DNA of 64,000 nt from Clostridium sp. AWRP (GTDB lineage Bacteria; Bacillota; Clostridia; Clostridiales; Clostridiaceae). This document shows, in pieces, positions 25,211 through 34,404 of this stretch. Position 1 is the stretch's first letter; each line of letters opens with the position of its first letter. The notes beneath the pieces were generated by a model. The model searched no databases and was not told the DNA's origin. It saw only the letters and a list, made by a program, of their open reading frames with translations. The stretch is from positions 4,278,001 to 4,342,000 of the forward strand of contig NZ_CP029758.2 in assembly GCF_004006395.2 (NCBI RefSeq), given 5' to 3'. A program made the translations under genes and the position numbers.

Positions 25211-26752
25211 TTAGGATATAACTTTTCTAACTACATCAATTACAGTTCCATCTCTATATTCAACTACTGCTACAATTTCATCAGAAGTTTTTATAGCCTC
25301 TGGTTTTCCTGTCATCTTCTCAGCTGTTTCCTTTAATTTTTCTATAGTCATAACTGGCAAATTGGCTTTCTTTAATTTTTCTATTAAATCTTCTCTTTTT
25401 GGATTTACTGCTATTCCTCTATCTGTTACTACCACATCTATACTTTCTCCCGGTGTGGTTACTGTAGTTACCTTGTCCTTTATTATCGGAAGTCTACCCT
25501 TTATAAGATTTGTAACAACTATAGCAAGCTTTGCTCCTGCCGCAGTATCACTGTGTCCACCTGATCCTCCCATTATCATACCATCTGATCCTGTTGTTAC
25601 ATTTACATTAAAATCTGTATCTATTTCTGTAGCTCCTAATATCATCACATCTAGATTATTTACTACTGATCCTCTGTTATGTGGGTTACCATACATAGAA
25701 CCTGACATTGTCTGATGTTTTGGATTGTCTCTATAAGATTCCACCGCTTTTAAGTCAAAACACTGTACATCAAAAATGTTTCTAAACAGTCTTTCTTGAA
25801 GCATATCAACTATATATCCTGTTATTCCTCCTGCTGCAAAACTGCCTGTAACTTCTTTTTTCTTCATTATATCTTTTAATTCCATAGCTACTGCAAGAGA
25901 AGTTCCTCCTGCTCCTGTCTGAAAAGACATTCCTTCTTTTACAAGTCCTGATGATTCTATTACCTTTGAAGCCATCTTTGCTATTTTAAGCCCTACAGGA
26001 TCTTTTGTTATCTTAGTAGTTCCTGATACTATTCCTTCAGGATTTCCTATAGAATCCATTTTTACTATATAATCTACATATTCCTGACTTATTTCTATTG
26101 GACATGCAGGATAAGGTACTAAGTTATCTGTAACTGCCACAACTGTATCCGCATACTGGGCATCTGCTATTGCATATCCGAGAGATCCACAAGCAGATTT
26201 ACCATATACTCCATTTACATTTCCATAGGTATCTGCTGTAGGGGCACCAATAAATGCCACATCTATATGAAGATCACCACTTTCAATTGCCCTTGGTCTT
26301 CCACCATGAGTCATCATAATTGAAGGTTTCTTTGAATATCCCTTTGATATTGCTTCTGCTACTGGTCCTGATATATAATCCGCTATAATCTGGGTAACTA
26401 CTCCATTTTTCATATGCTCTACCAGCGGTTCATGTATTGGAAATATACTACTTGCTGCTACAGTTATATCCTTTATTCCTCTTTTGGCAAGTGCATATAT
26501 TACATTGTTAAGTACAAAATCTCCATTTCTCAAATGGTGGTGAAATGATACAGTCATTCCATCCTTTAATTCTATCTTATCTAGTACTTCATCTATACTA
26601 TTTAATACTTTATTTTCTCCAGGTTTTACACTCTTTATTTTTACTCCTGCTTTTTCCCTTATTCCATAGTTTGCAAAGGCACCTTCAAAAGGCTTCACCT
26701 TTCCATAACCTTCTATGTAATCAGGAAGTTCTCTTCCGACTGAATTTTTCAC
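25211..26752 (-). CDS. citF: Citrate/citramalate lyase alpha subunit (acetyl-ACP transferase)
   Basis: 513 residues, full length for CitF. It exchanges the acyl group: acetyl-S-CitD plus substrate gives substrate-S-CitD plus acetate. Visible segments are ELPDYIEGYGKVKPFEGAFA at the N-terminus, SFHHHLRNGD, and the glycine-rich GGSGGHSDTAAGAKLAI near 400. In the glutamate-mutase gene cluster the substrate should be (S)-citramalate rather than citrate; that part is inference from context, since the family motifs do not separate the two. Confidence 0.94.
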   Translation of the reverse strand: MKNSVGRELPDYIEGYGKVKPFEGAFANYGIREKAGVKIKSVKPGENKVLNSIDEVLDKIELKDGMTVSFHHHLRNGDFVLNNVIYALAKRGIKDITVAASSIFPIHEPLVEHMKNGVVTQIIADYISGPVAEAISKGYSKKPSIMMTHGGRPRAIESGDLHIDVAFIGAPTADTYGNVNGVYGKSACGSLGYAIADAQYADTVVAVTDNLVPYPACPIEISQEYVDYIVKMDSIGNPEGIVSGTTKITKDPVGLKIAKMASKVIESSGLVKEGMSFQTGAGGTSLAVAMELKDIMKKKEVTGSFAAGGITGYIVDMLQERLFRNIFDVQCFDLKAVESYRDNPKHQTMSGSMYGNPHNRGSVVNNLDVMILGATEIDTDFNVNVTTGSDGMIMGGSGGHSDTAAGAKLAIVVTNLIKGRLPIIKDKVTTVTTPGESIDVVVTDRGIAVNPKREDLIEKLKKANLPVMTIEKLKETAEKMTGKPEAIKTSDEIVAVVEYRDGTVIDVVRKVIS

Positions 26753-26793
26753 TGTAATCCCTCATTTCTACTTATTATTCTTAATTTATCCAA

Positions 26794-27666
26794 TCAGATA
26801 AATCCAAGTAATTTTGCTAGTTCTACAGTAGTTACTGCCCTGCTTATTACTGGAGCATCTACCATTTTTCCATCTAATGAAAATACCCCAAGTCCTTTTT
26901 GTTGTGCTTCATCTCTTGCTTTTAGTACTCTAACAGCATGGTCTATTTCTTCTTTTGCAGGTGCAAATACTTCATGTATGCTGTCAATTTGTCTTGGATT
27001 TATAGCTGCCTTTCCTGTAAATCCTAGCTTTTTCGCTGTTGTCGTATCTTTTTCCAATCCTTCATAATCATTTGTATCTGTAAATGGTGTGTCTATAGCA
27101 TCTACCCTAGCTGCCCTACAAGCTGTAGAAACCTTGTTTCTTGCATAGAATATTTCCTGACCTTCCTTTGTTCTCTTTATTCCAAAATCAGAAGTCAAAT
27201 CTTCTGCTCCTAAAAGTACAGCTGCCACTCTTTTTGATGAGTTTATTATGTTATATACATTTTCAAGTCCATAGGCAGTTTCAACTATAGGTATTAACTT
27301 TATTGAACCTTTTTCAAATGATTCTTCTTTTTCTATGCCAGTTAATATTTTATCTATTTCCTCTAATTGTTTCTCAGTTGCCTTTGGAATCATTAGCGAA
27401 TCAGGTTTAACTCTAGCTATAGTATCTATGTCCTTTGGCCCATATTCTGTATCCAAAGGATTCACCCTGACTACAAGTTCTACCTTAGAATAATCTACAT
27501 TGCAAATAGCTTCTTTTACAAGCAATCTTGCACTATCTTTTTCTGTAAGACTTACTGCATCTTCCAAGTCAAGTATGACAGAATCTGCTCCAAGTATAGG
27601 TGCATTTTGAAGCATACCTGGATTATTTCCTGGCATAAAAAGCATTGTTCTTCTCAATTTTTTCAT
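26794..27666 (-). CDS. citE: Citrate/citramalate lyase beta subunit
   Basis: 290 residues from ATG 27666 (AGAGGTGATTGTA before it; an in-frame GTG at 27675 lies within that site). The HpcH/HpaI-type TIM barrel shows RRTMLFMPGNNPGML, DLEDAVSLTEKD (Mg2+ ligand region), VVRVNPLDT, PKATEKQLEEID, PIVETAYGLENV, and GAEDLTSDFG. It cleaves the acyl-ACP thioester of citrate/citramalate to acetyl-ACP and oxaloacetate or pyruvate. With citramalate the product is pyruvate, which suits the methylaspartate pathway encoded upstream. Confidence 0.95.
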   Translation of the reverse strand: MKKLRRTMLFMPGNNPGMLQNAPILGADSVILDLEDAVSLTEKDSARLLVKEAICNVDYSKVELVVRVNPLDTEYGPKDIDTIARVKPDSLMIPKATEKQLEEIDKILTGIEKEESFEKGSIKLIPIVETAYGLENVYNIINSSKRVAAVLLGAEDLTSDFGIKRTKEGQEIFYARNKVSTACRAARVDAIDTPFTDTNDYEGLEKDTTTAKKLGFTGKAAINPRQIDSIHEVFAPAKEEIDHAVRVLKARDEAQQKGLGVFSLDGKMVDAPVISRAVTTVELAKLLGFI

Positions 27667-27679
27667 TACAATCACCTCT

Positions 27680-27943
27680 CTATAACGCTCTTCTCAAAGC
27701 TGTTTCAACTCTTGCTTTAATAGTATAGTCCAGTGCTCCCTTATCCTGAGCTTTTATCACTGCACTTTTTACTCCCAGCTCATCTACTTTATCTAATATG
27801 GTCTTCTTTATTTGTTTTCCAAATTGTTTCATAACTACACTCTCAAGTTCAAGTTCTATACCATCCTTATCATTTGGCATTACCATGATGAGTATATCAT
27901 TTGACTCAAGGGTACCTGCCTTTGCTGGTTTATTTATTTTCAT
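27680..27943 (-). CDS. citD: Citrate/citramalate lyase acyl carrier protein
   Basis: 87 residues, a little shorter than most CitD (~95). The expected prosthetic-group serine is in AGTLESNDILIMV (about Ser14). It carries 2'-(5''-phosphoribosyl)-3'-dephospho-CoA. The genes that make and attach this group (citG, citX) are not in the window and must be elsewhere. Translation is tightly linked to citE (13-base gap to its chosen start). Confidence 0.93.
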   Translation of the reverse strand: MKINKPAKAGTLESNDILIMVMPNDKDGIELELESVVMKQFGKQIKKTILDKVDELGVKSAVIKAQDKGALDYTIKARVETALRRAL

Positions 27944-28033
27944 AAAATGCTACCTCCTTAAAATATGGATTATCCTGCATAATTGCAACATAATCCACAT
28001 TAATTGTTTACTTCTAAAATCTATCAATGAATC

Positions 28034-28606
28034 TTACTTAGACTGGTCCACAGAGTCCAAGTACTCTTTTCGTCCTGATTCATATAAATTATTGCCATCT
28101 GAATCTATTACTACAATTACAGGTAAGTCTTTTACTTCTAATTTTCTTATAGCTTCAGAATCCAAATCTTCATAAGCTACTACTTCTGCTTTTTTTATGG
28201 ATTTTGCTACAAGTGCTGCAGCCCCGCCTATTGCAGCAAAGTAAACAGCTCCATTTTTCTTCATGGATTCTATAACTTCTTTTGAACGAAGGCCTTTTCC
28301 TATCATTCCCTTTAACCCTATATCAAGCAGTCTTGGTGCAAATGGGTCCATTCTATAACTACTTGTTGGTCCAGCTGAGCCTATTACATGGCCTGGTTTT
28401 GCAGGACTTGGTCCTGCGTAATATATTATTGCATCTTTTACATCTATAGGAAGAGATTTACCTTCATCTAATAACTCGACCAATCTCTTATGAGCAGCAT
28501 CTCTAGCAGTATATATTGTTCCTGATATTAAAACACTATCTCCTGCTTTTAAAGTTTTAACCTTTTCTTCCGTTAACGGAGTAGTTATCTTTTTTTCCAT
28601 ATACAT
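28034..28606 (-). CDS. Class I fumarate hydratase-type beta subunit, probable mesaconase subunit B
   Basis: 190 residues. Fumerase C-domain features: LTEEKVKTLKAGDSVLISGTIYTARDAAHKRL, IDVKDAIIYYAGPSPAKPG, and IGSAGPTSSYRMDPFAP. It pairs with the alpha subunit encoded 57 bases upstream to form an oxygen-sensitive 4Fe-4S hydratase. By sequence it may be fumarase or L-tartrate dehydratase. Its place between methylaspartase and the lyase genes points to mesaconase, hydrating mesaconate to (S)-citramalate. Confidence 0.88.
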   Translation of the reverse strand: MYMEKKITTPLTEEKVKTLKAGDSVLISGTIYTARDAAHKRLVELLDEGKSLPIDVKDAIIYYAGPSPAKPGHVIGSAGPTSSYRMDPFAPRLLDIGLKGMIGKGLRSKEVIESMKKNGAVYFAAIGGAAALVAKSIKKAEVVAYEDLDSEAIRKLEVKDLPVIVVIDSDGNNLYESGRKEYLDSVDQSK

Positions 28607-28663
28607 GCCGTTAAATAAAACGGCTTTTCAACTCCTCTCTGAATTTCGACTTGAAATTTAATA

Positions 28664-29506
28664 TTACAATTCTATTTCCTTATGTCTTGTAACATGACAA
28701 TTTATATTTACGGCTACAGGTAATCCTGCTATATGCGTAGGGTAAGTTTCTATATTTACTGCAAGAGCTGTAGTCTTTCCTCCTAGTCCTTGAGGTCCTA
28801 TACCAAGACAATTTATTTTGTCTAAAAGTTCATTTTCTAAATCTGAATAAAACTTATTTTTATTTCTTTCAGATAATGGTCTTACAAGAGCTTTTTTTGC
28901 AAGATTTGCAGCCTTGTCAAAAGTTCCTCCTATACCTACTCCTACAACCATAGGGGGACATGGATTTGGTCCTGCGTCCTTTACTACTTTTATTACAAAA
29001 TCTTTAACACCCTTAAGCCCATCTGCTGGTTTAAGCATTTTTATCTGGCTCATATTTTCTGAGCCAAATCCTTTAGGAGCCACTTTTATGTTAAGTTTAT
29101 CTCCTGGAACTATTTCATAATATATTACTGCAGGAGTATTATCCTTAGTATTAACTCTATTTATAGGGTCAGATACTACAGATTTTCTTAAATACCCTTC
29201 TACATATCCCTGGCTTACTCCCTTATTTATTGCGTCTTCTAAACTTCCTCCTACTATATGAACATCCTGGCCAATTGTTATAAATACACAAGCCATTCCT
29301 GTATCCTGACACATAGGCACATCTTCATTTTTAGATATATCTATATTTTCAAGTATTTTACCTAAAATGTCTTTTGCAGTAGGCCATTTTTCGTTCTCTT
29401 CACATTCTTTTATCTTTTTCTTAACATCCTCCGAAAGATAATAATTGGCATCTATACAGAGATTTCTAACAGCTTTTGTTATAGTGGATACATCTACTTC
29501 TCTCAT
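28664..29506 (-). CDS. Class I fumarate hydratase-type alpha subunit, probable mesaconase subunit A
   Basis: 280 residues, usual for the alpha subunit. Three cysteines expected to hold the 4Fe-4S cluster are seen in DVPMCQDTGMACVFI, GPNPCPPMVVGVGIGGTFD and the C-terminal NINCHVTRH. REVDVSTITKAVRNLCIDANYYL is the typical start. It is the first gene of a separate transcription unit that starts at its own promoter (29555-29584). Mesaconase is inferred from the pathway; class I fumarases of clostridia also act on fumarate. Confidence 0.9.
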   Translation of the reverse strand: MREVDVSTITKAVRNLCIDANYYLSEDVKKKIKECEENEKWPTAKDILGKILENIDISKNEDVPMCQDTGMACVFITIGQDVHIVGGSLEDAINKGVSQGYVEGYLRKSVVSDPINRVNTKDNTPAVIYYEIVPGDKLNIKVAPKGFGSENMSQIKMLKPADGLKGVKDFVIKVVKDAGPNPCPPMVVGVGIGGTFDKAANLAKKALVRPLSERNKNKFYSDLENELLDKINCLGIGPQGLGGKTTALAVNIETYPTHIAGLPVAVNINCHVTRHKEIEL

Positions 29507-29554
29507 AATTTAACACCATTCTCCTCAATTGTATTTTTAATGTATAACAAGCTC

Positions 29555-29584
29555 ATTATATAAGGTTTTAAAACGAAAAATCAA
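29555..29584 (-). promoter_or_regulatory. Promoter of the mesaconase-lyase unit
   Basis: On the minus strand TTGATT (29584-29579) and TATAAT (29560-29555) with an 18-base spacer, about 50 bases before the alpha-subunit start and just after the terminator of the methylaspartase gene. Confidence 0.68.
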
Positions 29585-29624
29585 CTCGTTTTACGCATAC
29601 TAATTTTTGATTACTAAAATACAT

Positions 29625-29661
29625 ATATGAAAAGGCAGTTTAAAAAACCGCCTTTTCATAT
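29625..29661 (-). terminator. Terminator after methylaspartase gene
   Basis: A 17-base stem (29625-29641 with 29645-29661) with one mismatch and a 3-base loop, right after the mal stop; it separates the glutamate-mutase unit from the mesaconase-lyase unit. Confidence 0.82.
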
Positions 29662-29666
29662 ATTTT

Positions 29667-30908
29667 CTATTTTCTTCTATTTACTAATGCAACTACTCTA
29701 TTCATTTCATTATTAACTATCATATATCCTTCATCTACACCCATACCTGGTTTTGCAAGAACTTGTTTTGCACCACAGGCCATTCCTATATTGGTTGTAA
29801 CTTCTGCGGATCTGTTTGTTTCATTACAAGTTCCTCCACAATAAGCTCCCATATCATGATCTTTACAATACATAATAGCATCAGCTATATTGTTGACTCC
29901 ACCTAAATCTGGAGTTTTTATTTGAACCATATGACCTGCTTTATTGTCTGTAAAGAATTTAACATCATCTACTGTATTACACCATTCATCTGCTACTAAT
30001 TCTGCATCTATTTTTCTACTATCTATTTCTGCTCTCAAATCTCTCAGAGCTTCCATCTGTTTTTGTCTATCTTCTACATCCATTGGTCCTTCAATTCTCA
30101 AATGGAATGGATTTGCTGCTTCTGCAAGTGAAGCTATATAGTCAGCCATAGCTTTTGTATCATATTTAAAGGCAATGCCTATAGTTCCGTATACATCAAT
30201 GTGGAATATTGGGCTGTAATCTTTAGAAGTTCTAAGTTCTATTACTCTATTTCTAAGCCACTTAACATATTCTAAAAGTTTTTCTCCATGCATTCCAAGT
30301 TTTTCTTCTACGTTATTTATAAGGGCATGTGGCATAACATCTGCACCTTTTATTATCATCTTATCTACATTATCATATCTGTCATCGCCGGATTGTGCAA
30401 ATATTGGGACTCTCTTTATTTCACCCTTTGGATTATATTCATTTCTTATAACTTCTGCCATTGTTATTTTCTTTGATTTTGCTACAGCATCTAATATAGC
30501 TTGTGTTATACCATATCTTATAGCTGTATGAAGTCTCTTACCATTTACCTTCATACTATCAAATTCTTCTGCTAATGACTTAAACTCGTTTAATTCTCTT
30601 CCTATTAATTTTGGAGCTATTTCCTTTTCTATAACTGGTATAAAATCTTTAGCTAAAAATAATGGATCTCTTCCACCTGCACCTGAATATTGAACAGCGG
30701 CACAATCACCATAAGCTACCTGTCCATCTTCTAGTACTAGCATTACGGATATAGCTTCCCCTGCCTGTCTAACTTTAGCAAATCCATCTGTTACAGGTTC
30801 ACCTACATAAGTAAATCCATTATGTTTAGCTCCTTTTTTTATAGCCCTCTGATCATCAAAATAAAATCCTGTTTTTCCTTCTGAGCAAATTACGTCAACT
30901 ATTTTCAT
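29667..30908 (-). CDS. mal: Methylaspartate ammonia-lyase (beta-methylaspartase)
   Basis: 413 residues, the length of the C. tetanomorphum enzyme. It removes ammonia from (2S,3S)-3-methylaspartate to give mesaconate. Enolase-fold features: Mg2+ ligands in HIDVYGTIG, RIEGPMD and VADEWCNT; the catalytic Lys in VQIKTPDLGGVNN; and the C-terminal GMGVDEGYMIV. It lies 34 bases after glmE in the same transcript and is followed by a terminator. Confidence 0.97.
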   Translation of the reverse strand: MKIVDVICSEGKTGFYFDDQRAIKKGAKHNGFTYVGEPVTDGFAKVRQAGEAISVMLVLEDGQVAYGDCAAVQYSGAGGRDPLFLAKDFIPVIEKEIAPKLIGRELNEFKSLAEEFDSMKVNGKRLHTAIRYGITQAILDAVAKSKKITMAEVIRNEYNPKGEIKRVPIFAQSGDDRYDNVDKMIIKGADVMPHALINNVEEKLGMHGEKLLEYVKWLRNRVIELRTSKDYSPIFHIDVYGTIGIAFKYDTKAMADYIASLAEAANPFHLRIEGPMDVEDRQKQMEALRDLRAEIDSRKIDAELVADEWCNTVDDVKFFTDNKAGHMVQIKTPDLGGVNNIADAIMYCKDHDMGAYCGGTCNETNRSAEVTTNIGMACGAKQVLAKPGMGVDEGYMIVNNEMNRVVALVNRRK

Positions 30909-30942
30909 TTTAAGTCCTCCTTGAAAATTAAACTGTTTTTAA

Positions 30943-32400
30943 TTATTTTTCTTTTGGTCTTCCTATAAGTACTCCCTGTCCAACTGCAAATATATCATCT
31001 ATAGTCATCTGAAAACTTACTTCTCTATTTTCAAATTTTCCTCTTTCCTGTAACTTTCTCTGATTAAAGTCTTTTAATTCCTGGCTAAAAGGAACGTTGC
31101 CAAAGTGCAAATATCTAACTGCTCCTGTATTATCTCTTGCTGGCATCATCTTGCCTGCATTATATTTACTTGGTGCAAATGGTACATCTATAACTCCAGT
31201 TTCAAATGCTTTTACAGTTCCTACAGCTAAATCTCCCTTTCCAAGTTCAAATACTTTATCCAATATGCATTTTACTTCTGCTTTAATTACTGATATTTCA
31301 TCTTCCAAATCTTTTGACATAGGAAGTCTCTGTCCACTTAACATATTTAAAGCCATCTTTGTTGCTTTTATTCCTGCTGCATTAGCTTCTTTAGTAGGGA
31401 TTCCTATAGCTTCATGAGGTGTCTTAACTATAACTTTTGTTGCTCCTGCAAGGGCTGCTGTAGCTGCTCCTGTAGATATAACTCCAAAAGCTTTTGCTTC
31501 ATCTGCAGGGAATCCTCCCATCCACTGATGAAATACTGTAGTTATATAAACATCATTGTATCCATACTTTTTCAAGTATTCATCTATCTGCTGCTCTAAT
31601 GCTCTCATAGCCGCTACATCCTGAACTACATTACCACACTCGCCATATCCTACAGTTATATTCTTAACACCCTGTTCTGCTGCAAGTAACCCCTCTATTA
31701 TAGCTACTGCATTTGAAGTACTTGGTGGTACTAATGTTCCTGTAAGCGGTCCAAACGGTTCTCTATTTATAGATACTCCATTTTCTTCATAAAATCCAAC
31801 TAATCTATCACAATACTGCCAATCTACAAGTGACTTAGCTATTGAAACATTCTTTGCATAAGGTACATTATAGGATATACATCCTCCTTCATTTGAAGTA
31901 AATCCACCTGCATGAATTATTTCTGCTAAAAGTCTTGAATCTGGAGTACCATGTCTAGCCTGTACTGGTAAATCCAATGCTTCTACTACTTGTCTACATC
32001 CCTTAACTCCGTGATTTACTCCTGGAAATCCATTTAAAAGTGACCTTCCCTGAGCTTTACTCTCTTTTATACCTACTTCACATTCATCATATCTATTCTG
32101 TCTCGTATAACTATCTATAGTTGTTGGAAGGAGATCAGCTCCACCTTCATCTTGTAAATGTTTTAATAATTTAATATGATCATCTATAAGTGCAACTCCA
32201 GCTCTTGGTTGGGCTAAAGTAATTCCCTGTTCTTTTGCCTTTATTAACTTTTTAGGAAAACTCTTATGCTCAGGTAACTTCTTTAAATAATCTACTGCTT
32301 CCTTAAGATCAACTTCCTTACCTGTTGGCCATTGACTTAAAACTTCTTCTCTAACTTTAAAAAATTGTTCTTCTGACCATTTTTTATTTTTAAGTTCCAT
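30943..32400 (-). CDS. glmE: Glutamate mutase (methylaspartate mutase) E subunit
   Basis: 485 residues. The large catalytic subunit, a TIM barrel that with S subunit and adenosylcobalamin rearranges L-glutamate to (2S,3S)-3-methylaspartate. The sequence LKNKKWSEEQFFKVREEVLSQWPTGKEVD, TRQNRYDECEVGI and NEGGCISYNVPYAKNVSI match the family. Its partners glmS and glmL lie directly upstream in the same direction. Confidence 0.97.
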   Translation of the reverse strand: MELKNKKWSEEQFFKVREEVLSQWPTGKEVDLKEAVDYLKKLPEHKSFPKKLIKAKEQGITLAQPRAGVALIDDHIKLLKHLQDEGGADLLPTTIDSYTRQNRYDECEVGIKESKAQGRSLLNGFPGVNHGVKGCRQVVEALDLPVQARHGTPDSRLLAEIIHAGGFTSNEGGCISYNVPYAKNVSIAKSLVDWQYCDRLVGFYEENGVSINREPFGPLTGTLVPPSTSNAVAIIEGLLAAEQGVKNITVGYGECGNVVQDVAAMRALEQQIDEYLKKYGYNDVYITTVFHQWMGGFPADEAKAFGVISTGAATAALAGATKVIVKTPHEAIGIPTKEANAAGIKATKMALNMLSGQRLPMSKDLEDEISVIKAEVKCILDKVFELGKGDLAVGTVKAFETGVIDVPFAPSKYNAGKMMPARDNTGAVRYLHFGNVPFSQELKDFNQRKLQERGKFENREVSFQMTIDDIFAVGQGVLIGRPKEK

Positions 32401-32421
32401 ATCTTTACCCCCTTATATTTT

Positions 32422-33834
32422 CTATTTTGTTATACAACATATTTTTTTAGTGTTAACTAAATATTTTTTCATTATTCTAACTGCTATGTCCGGATACTCT
32501 TCTGAAAGCAGTCCCATAGCAGATAATATATAACTTCTATCTACTAAATACTCTGGATCCTTTGGTTTCAAATGCATAGGATCTTCTGTAGTAAAAATTC
32601 CTGCTTTTAATATTTCTTCAGGATCTTCACTGTGAACCAATACTCCACCTGTTCCTATGAGGTATTTGGTATTTAAAAGGTCTTTTCCTATTTGAGAATA
32701 TACAACTCCACAAGGGGTATACACACTAGTCAAAACTCCAACGTGTCTTTCCATAGCCATTTCCGTAGCTACCTTTGCCATTGCTTCATCAAATTTTATA
32801 TCCCTTTCATTGTCAGGAATCATTTTTATATTTTCACTTCTATATTTACAGCCAGCCTCTATATCTATGCTTTTATCTTCTAAATATTTGAGTACCCTTT
32901 TAGTACTGGCAGCTTCCCATAAGGACACTGCGGAATATCTCATTCCCAGATCTCCTTCTACAGTTCTCTTTGCAAAAGGCTCCTGTAATCCTCTTAAAGT
33001 TACTGCTGGTTTTGTAGGCTCTCCATCAGCCAAAGAATGTACATCCGTAGTAGCTCCACCTATATCTACTACTACTAAATCACCTATACCCTCTTCTTTA
33101 TCACTTCCAAGACTTAAAGTTTTGGCAGCTTTTAACACAGCAGCTGGCGTAGGCATAAGGATACCATTTATATATTTTTCAGCATTTTTCATTCCCTTAG
33201 CTTCAACTATTTTTTCCATGAATATTTTTCTTATTTCTTCCCTAGCTGGTTCAACATTTAAGACATTTAGCTTAGGCATCACATTTTCAGCTACTTTATA
33301 AAACATTCCTGCATCTTCTAATATTTTTGATACTTCATCTTCTGCTACTTTATTTCCTGCTACAACTATTGGAATATCCATTCCACTTTTAGCTAGCAAC
33401 TTAGCATTGCCAATTATACACTCTTTATTTCCTCCATCTGTTCCGCCGGCTAAAAGTATCATGTCTGGATTTGAATTTTTTATTTCTTCCATTTCCTTTG
33501 AACTCAAATCATAACTATAAACATGCATAACTCTTGCTCCAGCACCAAGTGCTGCTCTTTTAGCAGCTTCAGCAGTAAGCTCTGGTACAAGGCCTATAGC
33601 AACCATTTTTAGTCCACCTGCAGCAGATGAGCAAGCCAGTTTCTTTATGAAATTAACTTTTTTATTCCTTAATTTACTTTGTAGTTCTGCATAGGCTTTG
33701 TTAAAACCTATCATTATGTCATCTTCCACTGTAGTTATAGCTTTAGCTGTACCTAAGATCTCTTCATTTTCTATATCCACAGCTGTCAACTTTGTATAGG
33801 TACTTCCAAAATCTATAAGCAAATATCCTTTCAT
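32422..33834 (-). CDS. glmL: Glutamate mutase accessory protein GlmL/MutL
   Basis: 470 residues of ASKHA (actin/Hsp70) ATPase fold: DFGSTYTKLTAVD at the N-terminus, GGTDGGNKE, VVDIGGATTDVHSLADGEP, and TGGVLVHSEDPEEI. Proteins of this type are encoded between the S and E subunits in glutamate-fermenting clostridia and probably reactivate the cobalamin enzyme after inactivation. It is not the DNA repair MutL despite the name sometimes given. Confidence 0.94.
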   Translation of the reverse strand: MKGYLLIDFGSTYTKLTAVDIENEEILGTAKAITTVEDDIMIGFNKAYAELQSKLRNKKVNFIKKLACSSAAGGLKMVAIGLVPELTAEAAKRAALGAGARVMHVYSYDLSSKEMEEIKNSNPDMILLAGGTDGGNKECIIGNAKLLAKSGMDIPIVVAGNKVAEDEVSKILEDAGMFYKVAENVMPKLNVLNVEPAREEIRKIFMEKIVEAKGMKNAEKYINGILMPTPAAVLKAAKTLSLGSDKEEGIGDLVVVDIGGATTDVHSLADGEPTKPAVTLRGLQEPFAKRTVEGDLGMRYSAVSLWEAASTKRVLKYLEDKSIDIEAGCKYRSENIKMIPDNERDIKFDEAMAKVATEMAMERHVGVLTSVYTPCGVVYSQIGKDLLNTKYLIGTGGVLVHSEDPEEILKAGIFTTEDPMHLKPKDPEYLVDRSYILSAMGLLSEEYPDIAVRIMKKYLVNTKKICCITK

Positions 33835-33894
33835 AATTAACCACCTCTGTTCTCATAAAGAGGATTCAATAATTAGATTACTTTTCCATTACTT

Positions 33895-34299
33895 TTATAC
33901 ATTTAAATCTTTTTTCAAATCATCAATTGTAATTTCAGGTAATGTTCCTGGTGGATATATTCTATCAAATCCCATACTCTTAAATTTATTATATACATCT
34001 TCCCACTTTTGTTTTCCAACCACTAAATTTCCACCTGCATAAATTAGTATACCTTTAAGACCTGACTCATCACATTTTTCTCTAAGTCCCCTGCAGTCCA
34101 TTTCTCCATGCCCATAAAGTGAGGATACTAAAATGGCATCTGCTTTAGTTTCAATTGCAGCATTTATAAAATCTTCTTGTGGTGAAAGAACTCCTATATT
34201 TATTACGTTAAATCCAGCTTCTGTAATGGCATGATCTAATATTTTATTTCCAACTGCATGACAATCAGAGCCAATTACTCCTAAAACTATGGTTTTCAT
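33895..34299 (-). CDS. glmS: Glutamate mutase S (sigma) subunit, cobalamin-binding
   Basis: 134 residues. The B12-binding signature DxHxxG is GSDCHAVGNKIL with His as the lower cobalt ligand; then ADAILVSSLYGHGEMDCRGL and LIYAGGNLVVGK, matching the Rossmann-like domain. It joins GlmE to form the active mutase. The symbol glmS/mutS used for this subunit is the same as that of the unrelated aminotransferase at 9128-10954 or the mismatch repair protein. It is the second gene of the GntR-led unit. Confidence 0.96.
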   Translation of the reverse strand: MKTIVLGVIGSDCHAVGNKILDHAITEAGFNVINIGVLSPQEDFINAAIETKADAILVSSLYGHGEMDCRGLREKCDESGLKGILIYAGGNLVVGKQKWEDVYNKFKSMGFDRIYPPGTLPEITIDDLKKDLNV

Positions 34300-34346
34300 T
34301 ATAAAACACCTCCAAATTGCATAAATACCAATTAATCATATATTAA

Positions 34347-34370
34347 AAAATAAATAATATTATTTATTTT
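34347..34370. other. 24-base perfect palindrome
   Basis: A self-complementary run of A/T (AAAATAAATAAT and its mirror) in the 105-base gap between the GntR gene and the mutase S gene. It may be a weak internal hairpin or a protein site; low base complexity makes chance also possible. Confidence 0.35.
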
Positions 34371-34404
34371 CAATCTTATTTAACTCCAATTTCCATACTT
34401 TAGC

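Noticed and set aside
33895..34299. Possible confusion with DNA mismatch repair MutS/MutL or GFAT GlmS
   Set aside because: The DxHxxG B12 motif and partners show the cobalamin mutase; the repair proteins are unrelated and much longer (MutS ~850 residues).
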